The notes below the pieces were generated by a model. That model was not told the DNA's origin and made no database searches. It worked only from the letters and a program-made list of their open reading frames with translations. A DNA stretch of 64,000 nt. It comes from Anoplopoma fimbria. Taxonomy: Eukaryota > Chordata > Actinopteri > Perciformes > Anoplopomatidae. The stretch is from NCBI RefSeq assembly GCF_027596085.1, contig NC_072456.1, positions 17,498,744-17,562,743 on the forward strand, in the 5' to 3' direction. Positions 55,765-64,000 of the stretch are shown here, in pieces. Position 1 is the first letter of the stretch. Each line of letters begins with the position of its first letter. A program made the translations under genes and the position numbers.

Positions 55765-55885
55765 TCAGAAGTGGCCCATTCTGGCGGCGAAAAGGCTGCG
55801 TGACCGTGGCACTGTCGAAGAGAGGCGGCCAAAACTGGACGAAGGCCATTTCATGATGAACTGGGAGGTCACTGGCAGCAGATAC
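55765..55885 (-). CDS. Candidate terminal coding exon of the same minus-strand gene
   Basis: A pyrimidine-rich tract ending in GTATGTCCAG precedes the exon. The first base completes a phase-2 codon (AG|G, Arg), which matches the phase of the donor at 62,602. The reading then runs YLLPVTSQFIMKW...FAARMGHF and stops at a TGA (55,765-55,767), adding 39 residues after the split Arg codon. The tail is Ser/Arg-rich. Third codon positions are about 68% G/C. The opposite phase (starting VSAASDLPVHHE) is also open for about 60 codons, so the frame is inferred from the upstream exon, not proven. An intervening exon may exist (see 56,839). The protein is not recognised. Confidence 0.4.
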
Positions 55886-56195
55886 CTGGACATACGGACA
55901 TGATCGAGGGACGGAGGGATTAGGGGAAAGGATGAACATAATGAGAGGATTAGATATGCATAGGTCACAATTTAGAGGTCAGGGCGAATCAGTGCTCGGC
56001 ACTGAGACCACACACTGCACGCTCTTCATATATTTCTACCATTCTACCATTTAACGGCCGTCTCCATTTGCACATTTCAACTTTAATAAAAGCTTGGTGA
56101 TTTCGAGATATAATGACATCACCCTCCCCTTGAAAACAAGAAAAAAAAGAGTAAGGCTTGAATTGTGAGATCCGTATGATCTGGGTTATTTCGTT

Positions 56196-56524
56196 TACGG
56201 CTGCTGCCACTGACAATTTTCATTTTATTGTTATTCTATTAAGCATTTTGTCTATAAAATGCCAGAAAATAATGTAAATGATGGTGATAAGACCCCACAC
56301 ACCAAGGTGACTAGCTGTCTTACCAACAGTCCAAAACCCAAATATATATTCAGTTTACTTTCATGAATGGCAAATAAAAGCATCACATCCTCATATTTGA
56401 AATGTGGAAACAGCAATTGTTTGGCTTTAATATCAGTGATTGATATCAAATATTTTGATTACTCCATTATCAAAATAGTTGACAATTAATTCGATTGAGT
56501 TATCGATTAATCATTCCAGCTCTA
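56196..56524 (+). mobile_element. Degenerate hAT-type MITE, copy 2
   Basis: Same family and orientation as the element at 50.4 kb: TTTTGTCTATAAAATGCCAG in the left part, TCCAAAACCCAAATATATATTCAG in the middle, and TATCGATTAATCATTCCAGCTCTA at the right end. The left terminus is badly eroded (ACGGCTGCTGCCACTGAC), so the start is approximate. It lies in the presumed intron just upstream of the terminal exon of the minus-strand gene and seems purely passive. Confidence 0.7.
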
Positions 56525-56790
56525 ATTTTATGTAACGTACCAAATCTAAATTTCCATATACATCGTGCTCTCAGTTAGAGTCCTGTTTAATTAGGTTGTA
56601 TGGAGTATCTATGTATGTGCTTGTAGAAAAATAAATGATTGACCTTATACTGATATAGGATTCTTTTAGGACAACGGAATTTTTCAACTTTGAACTTTTA
56701 AAATTTTTTGGTATCATGAACAGAAAATCCTCACCTATCATTCCGAGGCATAGGCGTCAGTACCTTTCTAAGACTTTTCTATGACACCTT

Positions 56791-56839
56791 CCACCGAGAC
56801 AGAGCAGTGAGGCAGCTCCTGCTAACAGCGTTCCAGTAC
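56791..56839 (-). other. Candidate alternative 49-nt exon
   Basis: A good acceptor is seen on the minus strand: a branch-point-like CCTGACG about 22 nt upstream, then CTCATTCTCAG. The first base completes a phase-2 Arg codon (AG|G), giving YWNAVSRSCLTALSRWK. If the weak donor AAG|GTGTCA is used, the next exon at 55,885 would be read in phase 0 (VSAASDLPVHHE...). If it is not used, the frame ends three codons on, at VS-stop. Either would be an alternative C-terminus to the YLLPVTSQ ending. Confidence 0.25.
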
Positions 56840-57040
56840 CTGAGAATGAGACCAGCGTCAGGTTGAGATAGCGTAAGGGGGGGCTGAACCCTGCTCCCAT
56901 CTTCCTTAGCTACTGGAAATGAGTCAGATATGGTTGTCAGAGCAATGTCAGATGAGATGATCAAATCGTGGGCAAGGTTAACTGAAGGTTATGCAAATGC
57001 TTGGGTACTGTTCAGAAGACATGAGACAGGGGAAGTTTGA

Positions 57041-57069
57041 ATTCTTCCAAACTGATCAGTTGGAAGAAT
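57041..57069. repeat. Near-perfect 29-bp palindrome
   Basis: ATTCTTCCAAACTGA and TCAGTTGGAAGAAT are reverse complements except for one extra A in the left arm, meeting at the centre TGATCA. It lies in the presumed intron of the minus-strand gene. Confidence 0.8.
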
Positions 57070-59386
57070 GACTTACATTTATGGGCTTTTGCAGCACACT
57101 TGTGACGTTATACATTATTTGACCTGTTTGCCACTTTCGCAGCAAGGATCTTTAGCTAATAAAAAATACATCCAATAATCGTTTAGTTGAAAGAGTACAA
57201 TGGACAAAAGAAATAGTCCCCGTGGAAGTGTTTAAGATGTGACAATCTAATCAAAAGGGAGCCACTGGGGCAGAAGATCACAGAGTGAAGAAATAATATC
57301 TTCTTTTAAGCCAGTGCAGAGATAGCATACTTTTTCCTCTGACAGCTCTCTCTCCTTGTGAAATAGCTCTTGGATAAATTAGCTGAGCAGTTTCTACTAA
57401 AGTCGACCGGAAAGAGAGAGAAAAAAAAAAGCACATGTCGCTAAGGGCACCTGCTTCAACACAGCCCCAGACTCAGGAGAGTTAGAACAGATCCAAATTA
57501 ACTTCATTTAGTCCAACGTGAGTGTCCTTGAAGCGGCTTCAAGTGGGCCGTGGGTATCCCTCCAGCACCTCCTCTTCAGCTCTGACTGGACTCGGTGAAC
57601 AAGGGCTCAGTCCGGCACTTCTTAAACTCCTCCACTCAAACCCAAGAGAACAGGAGGGGAGGATATGTTTTTTCCTTAAGCCTTTCATATTTAATTCTTA
57701 GTGCAGTCTTCAAGGTGACATTTAGAGATTCCATACCATGATTTTGTGTCACCCTTGTTTTCATTTCTTTATATATTTGTAACATTTCTCTCCCCTTGCT
57801 GCTCGGCACCTTATTCCATTGCCTGCCTCTATGTGCTTTACCGTATTCATCCATTGGGATTATGTTCATGGATTGGTGGTGTGATATATTTTTTTTCTCC
57901 CCTTCATTTCCATAAGGCTTTGGCTGAAAACCACAAGCCCAGGCATGGAAATGGCAGTCGAAAAAAAAAAAAAAAGAGAAGAAAGAAAATCAAATATTGA
58001 ACATTCATTGGGGGCCCGAGTGTGTGTTCTTCAGAGATCCTCTGGTATTCACTTTGAGAATATTCTGCTGATAGAAAGCATCACGGTGCTGGTAGTGGCA
58101 AGGGTGGGGTAGGAGGGCTTCTCATATCCAAGCGGCCGCTGTCTCTGCAGGCTATATTTAATTGGATTCACATTCGGTATCTTCCAGGTTCGTCCTCCTT
58201 TTGATCATGAAGAAGGTCTTAACAACGTGCATGCTTGAAAGCCAGGGGGAGGCTCGTTCATGCACTTGTGCTTTGCTTCAATCCATCAGTTGACAGGGAG
58301 ACAGGAAGATGCTCTCCTGTTCCGCTCCTGACATGCAAAGCTACAATCTACCACTGTTCCTCCTGTCAGGCCTTCCACGCTACTCTTTAGTCCACCCATC
58401 GAGATGCAACCGCCACAGCGAATTAAGAGGAGGCCAGAAAAAGAAACAAAATGCCATGACTAAGGATGGAGGGAAAGACTGCCGCGATAGCTGACGCAAT
58501 CATAAACCAAGAGGTACAAAGAGCCTTGAAGGTCATCTGCAGCCCACATTCAGCTCAACACCCCAATTAACCCTAATTACTGCCACACTTTTCAGACAGA
58601 TGAAAGTTAATAGAATCTGAAACTTTTGTCATCATGGGGAAATTGTCTTTGCGTAGCGACAGTAATTCCAGGCTTAACAAGAAAGTCATTAGTGGAGCTA
58701 TTTGGCTACTTCCTCTCATCTGCCCACACAGACTGAAGGACTTTGCCCAGACCAATGGGGCTGTTGACATACCTGATCAGGGCACTCAACAGAGGAAGGA
58801 TACTTGAACAAGAGCGGGCAGGTGTGGTCAACAATGGAGACCCCAAAGGCCCCAGCCTACAGGCCTACTTTGACGTGTGCCAAAGGCTGCCAAGAGCTCT
58901 GCGAGTGTGTGTGTGTGTGTGTTATGTATGTGTGTGTACATGCACAAAAGACGGTGTGGATGTTGAGTTTGTAAGTGCAAACTTGCCTGAATGTATGACG
59001 TTTGATTCTAATGAGTGAAGTGGTTCAAGTAGTCAGAAAGTGGAGGTTCTTCCAGATAAGCACTTTTTGTGCATGATTACATATTTAACTGGGAACCGTA
59101 AAATATTTGAGAATTGTCATACATAGTAACCAGGTGTCATTAATGGCTTTGTTATTAATTATGGCTGGTCAGTAGCTGATCAGCTAATAGGAATAATTTC
59201 TTGACCTCAGTATTTCTCCAGTAGTTTAGTCTGACATTCAGTAATAAACCTAATTATTTTTTTATAATGAAATCATTTATTTACAAGTTTACATTCCATT
59301 CCAATGTGAGGCATGGGGGAGGAAATGCACACTCCTCTTTACATGCACAGTGCATATGGGCATGAGAGTACTGTTTCAAATAGAAT

Positions 59387-59700
59387 TAGAGATGCACTGA
59401 TTGATTAGATGCCAATCAAAACCGTACTGTTTTCAGCTGAACGACTTCAAATGGCATGTTTCATATTTCCAATTAGTTGCCGATCATATTCAAACTTGCG
59501 CGTGGCTCCCGAAAGACCACACCCAACATGTTTTCAGTAAGTGGAGATGACATGAAGTTTACAATTTATCACAACTGCAAGTCCAAAATAAGCCATGCAG
59601 GAACAACCTTTAAAACATTTGGAACATCTAACTCATTAAGACACCTCTTATTCTGTACTTCATTCCCATGCATGCTGCTCAGAGTAACCAGACCGGTCCG
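59387..59700 (+). mobile_element. 5' fragment of an autonomous hAT transposon with decayed BED finger
   Basis: The left end TAGAGATGCACTGAT is a hAT-style terminal inverted repeat. About 130 bp on, a frame reads SGDDMKFTIYHNCKSKISHA and FKTFGTSNSLRHLL. This resembles the BED zinc finger at the N-terminus of fish hAT transposases (consensus style C-x2-C...IS-x-GG...F-x-TSNL-x-x-HL...H). The first zinc Cys is Tyr here (IYHNC) and the final His pair is damaged, so the finger is dead. The catalytic part and right end are absent or unrecognisable. Confidence 0.6.
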
Positions 59701-62601
59701 TCCCTAGCACAGTCCGGCTAATAATGGAGCTAACAGCTAACATTAACACCGGCTGCAATAACTTACATTATGGTATGTTCATGCTCCGCTCAGTAGAATT
59801 TAATTATAATGCTATATTATGATGTGCTTTTGTGATTTGTTGTATTGTTGTAAAATGTAGTTTTTGTCAAGAAACGTTAATAAATACAGTTGTTTAAAGG
59901 AGATGTTTTCACAGCAATATAAAATTAAATATCAGAGATGGAATTATGATTAAAACTCCAAATGCCAAGATTTGTTTTAATCAAAGCAAGTATTTGAATT
60001 AAAAATACAATAATTTATTTCCTAATCATTTGAAATGTGTGTTTTTGTGCAAACAACCACTATAGATGACAATAACAAGTTAAAGGATAACATTAACGGT
60101 TTACACTGACTTTTGGACAGTGGTGAAAAAGGAAGTCCAGAGCCTTGCTTTCTATTATAGTTCTTAGAAAACAAAAACTGAATCTGCAAAAACTTTTTAA
60201 AAACTTGGAAATTGGAAATGGCCAGTAAAATAACAAAAGTATGCATACCTCAATATAATATATCCTTTAAATGTTTGTGTCAGTTGGATGTGGACACAGA
60301 TCCAGATAAATAGTTTGAGGTTAGTTTGAGGACCAATTGTTGCATAACAGTCACATGACATGTGCATGCACACACACAAACACTCTCACACACACGCACA
60401 ATTTACCCTCTCATAGAAAAGCTTATGCATCAATGAGAAAATAATCCTAATTGCTCCTCTTCTATCTGAAGTGGTGGCGGGTTGCGACTGTTCCCTGCAT
60501 GCCTGATGGAGAGATGTGAACTGTGTAACAATGCAAGCCGAGCCATTTTCTGTCTTCTTGTGACAAGAAAAAGAGCGGTGCTTAGGCTGATCATGGCACT
60601 GGTGCGGTGTAGGTGAGGCGCTCAGCTCCCACTGAGGCCACTCGTACTAAAAATGCACTCAGTGTAAGATGCTCTTGATAAACGTGTCGAGTGAAAGGCA
60701 TAGTAAAGCATGTGACAGCAGGGTGATTGGCTGGTGATGTGCAGCAAGCTGGCAGAATGGTTGCAGTGTGGACAAACAGTGCTCTTAACAGTCTTAATAT
60801 GCTTTCTTCTCCAATCTCCTTCCTTTCAAATATATTGTTTATAGTTTTGGGCATCAGATCATATGAAACATATCCGATTCTCATGTTTAAGTCAATCCAA
60901 ACACTACTTATTCAAATATCAGTGAGGGAAAGGAGAGGAGACCATGCTAGACTGATGCTTGCAAAGCAAAAGCAACCATCAGTGGGCAGGTGGGACCAAG
61001 CCTTTGTTACAGCGGTGAGGTGGTGAAGAGTAGCGGAGAGCGGGGAAAAGGGACTGTGCTGGTAGATGGGGGGGGGGGGTTTAGCAGAACTAAACCAAGC
61101 AGAGACCTGCGTCGAGGGGCGAAGAGACGGAGGAAGAGGAGGAAGAAGCGGCAGCGACAGCGGCAGGGGTGGAGCCATGGGTAGAGGCTGGTCCAGCAGC
61201 AAATGGTAAGCTTTTTTACACAGACATATATAAACAGAAGAAATAAGGAGAGACAGACCAATGCATGGACTCTCAAGGACACCTGCTTATCTAAACTACT
61301 AACTACTAAACATATGGGTGCCCCAATGTGCCATTTTGTGTATGCTTAACTTGTTAAAACCAATTATCTTAACATCCTCATAGTCCACTAATTTATATTC
61401 TTGAATCCACCCTAATTATGCTTAAGATAAAACAACAAATAGCGACAATGTCAGATTAGTCAAAACATAAGTAACTCTGCAACTGTACGCAAACTCCACA
61501 TACTTTTTTCTTTTAACAGCAGAGGTTTTTATACTCTAGGCGCAAAGTGATAGCCTGTTAAAATATGCGCAAGAGTTATGAATCATGTAAAGCGAGGCCC
61601 CAGGAAAAAAAAAGAGCTCTCTCTCTCTCTCTCTCGTAAGGTCATTTGCTGCACAGGCTCATCTGGGCTCTAATTGAATTAAGCAGGCCTCGGGGGGCCC
61701 CGGGCTAACCTGAGCACTAATCTGTGGGCCATTATTTCCTGTTAACAGCACACTCCCTCTCTCCCTCTCCCCACCCCACTCCCCACTCCCTCACTGTCTG
61801 CCAGCCCAAAGCATATGTGCTTTAAAAGTTCCCTCACTCCAAATCTGAGCTGCTGTCTCCTGCGGGGTTCAACCTTAAAAATAGAATGAGGCTGATTTTT
61901 TTTTTTGTGTGTGTTTGTTTTGTCAGCGTTATTTGATAAAGATGATGGCTTAAAGTCTCCGTGGAGGGGAGAGCGGAAATGTTTCCTGAGAGAGGTTTAA
62001 AGATAATTGCTGTTGAGAATTTCAAATCAAAGTTTTCTTCACTGTGTGTCAAAGTGTGTTCATTTATTTACTCAATTAAGGTTTTTTTTCAGAACTTTCT
62101 AAAGGGAGTTTTAACAAAGTTTAACTAAGCATCTGCTTTTACAAACTCAGATTTAACCAGTTTCCATCTGGACCTAAATATCAATCAGAGGAAGACACCA
62201 AAATAAATATTCCCAACACCATGATGTCTCCTGTTAATCTTAATGCAGCTTCAGTATCCTGGTGCGCTCAATTTCCTTCCCCTGATATCAAGTGTGCTGT
62301 GTTTTTTTGTGTGTGTTTGACACCGTTATAACCTTACATACAGTGCACTACTTTAATCTAGGAAAATATAAGCCATGAAATAATGTATTTATGGGTCTGA
62401 AAACTTTTCAGGCATGTGGATGAATGCCACTGAGAACAGCTTTAACCCGGGACCGACTGGTGGACTCCCAACGTATCGTTGACTCTTATGCAGCCACCCT
62501 ATTGCATAATAAACTATCTATTACAGCAGTAAAGCTATGAGACTCTTTCAAAAATAAAGCGCTCAGGGGGAAGTCATTGAAGAGCTGGCTGTCCTTCTCA
62601 C
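59701..62601. other. Presumed intron of the minus-strand gene
   Basis: AT-rich to 60,900, then a purine-rich zone (61,020-61,180) with a G12 run at 61,068-61,079. On the plus strand there is a Kozak-like GGAGCCATGGG at 61,177 with a donor-like AATG|GTAAGC 29 nt later. A CT repeat (61,616-61,635) and a C-rich tract (61,742-61,795, quadruplex potential on the minus strand) follow. No second minus-strand exon was found. Confidence 0.4.
61616..61635. repeat. (CT)10 microsatellite
   Basis: Pure CT repeat between AAAGAG and GTAAGG. Confidence 0.9.
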
Positions 62602-62775
62602 CTGGTGTCGTCCCACTCTGGGCTGAGTCCGGTCAAAGAGCCACGGGACTCAGAGACAAACTTGTAGACGACCAACAGGCAGTCCCGACACAGCTGGACC
62701 AGCCGGCGGCAGCACTGCAGCTCCTGGGGTGACACCACCTCGCTGCTCTTACTGAAGATGGTCTCCCAGGAAGAA
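62602..62775 (-). CDS. Internal coding exon of an unidentified gene
   Basis: On the minus strand a pyrimidine-rich acceptor (TTTGTTCTCCAG) precedes the exon and a donor CAG|GTGAGA follows it. The 174-nt exon carries 57 full codons plus split codons at both ends (phase 2 in, phase 2 out), so it is symmetric. It starts SSWETIFSKSSEVV and ends SPEWDDT(R). The middle (about residues 15-45, containing CCRRLVQLCRDCLLVVYKF) looks like one long amphipathic helix, as in helical-repeat or scaffold proteins. About 80% of codons end in G or C, unlike the AT-rich flanks, and the frame stays open only up to the splice donor. I do not recognise the family and assign no function. The 5' part of the gene lies beyond the right end of the window; the rest should lie to the left. 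Confidence 0.75.
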
Positions 62776-63937
62776 CTGGAGAACAAACAAAAAGGCACAC
62801 ACACACACTCAAATAAAGTTAGTAGTTAAAGATTATCATCACCGTGTATTCATCAGTATGCACAAGTATGCAGTACATGTATATCATGTGTATGCATTGT
62901 GCAGGCACGCGGATTAAGTCACATTCATTCACATGGTAATATGTTCTTTATACTGTTTGGCCTATACTGTACATGTGTGCAGATGCATTTGCTTAAACAC
63001 TCACACGCAGACATGCAGGAAGACACACAGGGAGGAAGGATGAAACAAATCCAAGTACAGTTAACCCCTTTACAACCCCGGACATACCCCTGACTGAGAG
63101 AGCTTCAACAACTGAGACACACAACCCAGGGGGGTGCGTTTGATGTCTACCCCCTTTCACTCCTTAGGAGGTGGGGGGTTTCTTCCTCTGAAAGGGTTCA
63201 AAACTGTGTTTTTTCCATTCTCTTTCTCTAAGTCGTTTTTCAAAGCCTGTTGAATTCATCGCCCACAATAGCTGCTAGGCCGTTTGATTGTTGTTAAGTC
63301 CCTTAGATAAAATATCAAACAGGAGACAGCGAAGGGGTGAGGGGGGGGGCTGCACTCGGATTTGGGAGTGTGCTTTTTCGAGGTGCACCGCTTCTCTGGC
63401 GCTGCGTGACATCGAGGCCCCCTGTTGGGTTCATCCAATGTTTAGGCCGTGCCCTGCTGTAGGGAGGGGCTATACTATAGGCTAGCATGCTAGCTGGATC
63501 AGCAGACAGGCTGTAGTCAGACAAAAGCCGCATGGGGCGCAGCGTGCTGGGGGTAGCTGAGGCTAGGCTGGGCTAATCTTTTACCAGGCATCTACCGCTC
63601 CACCCAATCTATTCTCCACAGTTTTTTTCTACGACGTCTCATTTTCAATCACTCTCCTCTCTTTTTCCAGGCCCCCCCCTCCCTTCTCGCCTTCTGCTTA
63701 TCATCCCCTTCATCACTATCACCCGCTCACTGCCTTCCTCACTCTCCCTCAATTACGACCACCAAGGAATAAAACGGAGAACTGTGGGCAAAGACTTCGG
63801 TTACATCCTCTGAGCCCTCTGTGTCGAGGGAAACACGGCCACTGAACAACTGAACTGTAAAGAATATGGAGAGGAGGAGATACAAGAAGGTCACACCTCC
63901 ATCACAGACGAGACGGCGCAGCAGCTGTCTGAATGTG

Positions 63938-63940
<3 letters not shown>
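62776..63940. other. Presumed intron upstream of the 62.6-kb exon
   Basis: On the minus strand this precedes the exon's acceptor. Contains a short CA run near 62,796-62,808 and GC-richer DNA at 63,100-63,600. I found no further splice-bounded frame, so the preceding exon probably lies beyond 64,000. Confidence 0.4.

Positions 63941-64000
<60 letters not shown>
63941..64000. repeat. (GT)n microsatellite running off the window
   Basis: At least 30 GT units; the array is cut by the window edge, so its true length is unknown. Confidence 0.95.

Larger units (their letters stand above)
56525..59386. other. Presumed intron of the minus-strand gene
   Basis: Between the candidate terminal exons and the exon at 62.6 kb. 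Contains the alternative exon candidate (56,791-56,839), the 29-bp palindrome at 57,041, a 17-bp palindrome CTTGAAGCGGCTTCAAG at about 57,529-57,545, a poly(A) run at 57,960-57,975 and a small GT repeat (58,904-58,922). No additional exon could be assigned. Confidence 0.4.

Noticed and set aside
60990..61184. Arg/Lys-rich frame (GAKRRRKRRKKRQRQRQ) resembling a nuclear localisation or RNA-binding tail
   Set aside because: It is the translation of a purine tract (GGAAGAGGAGGAAG...).

Overview
This window looks like nuclear DNA of a ray-finned fish, probably a percomorph-type teleost. Four things suggest that. There are about twenty long CA/GT microsatellites. There is a 3' end of an L2-clade (UnaL2/Maui-like) LINE with the familiar teleost 3' hairpin and TGTAA tail. 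There are degenerate hAT-type elements whose ends (TAGAGCTgCAACTAAT..., TAGAGATGCAC...) resemble ones I associate with fish genomes. The base composition is AT-rich and intron-like, with no dense coding. The identification rests on recognised repeat styles, not on a database search.

Layout: positions 1 to about 54,000 contain no coding exon that I can defend. This part reads as a gene desert or very long intron/intergenic tract: single-copy, complex sequence (some of it with the look of conserved noncoding DNA) broken up by microsatellites, homopolymer and purine runs, and a few old transposon remnants. The remnants are a hAT-like repeat with a tRNA-like SINE inside it at 9.45-9.9 kb, the LINE end at 40.16-40.72 kb, two neighbouring terminal-inverted-repeat elements at 44.97-45.48 kb, and a hAT-type MITE at 50.4 kb.

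From about 54,000 to the end, the window appears to hold the 3' part of one gene on the minus strand. An exon at 62,602-62,775 is well supported: perfect AG/GT borders, both phase 2, 58 codons, very GC-rich third positions. A phase-compatible candidate terminal exon with a stop lies at 55,765-55,885, followed by an AT-rich putative 3' UTR ending near a polyadenylation signal at about 54,045. A second phase-compatible acceptor at 56,839 gives an alternative ending. I do not recognise the protein. A second copy of the hAT-type MITE (56.2-56.5 kb) and a 5' hAT fragment with a decayed BED zinc finger (59.4-59.7 kb) lie within its presumed intron.

There is no CRISPR array, operon, phage, rRNA or intact tRNA gene, and I see no multi-gene system. 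The structural oddities I would look at first are two perfect or near-perfect inverted repeats (25-bp arms at 15,600-15,659 and 20-bp arms with a 1-nt spacer at 45,878-45,918). After those come the unidentified exon set and a CpG-rich patch at 8.1-8.35 kb followed by a small ORF.
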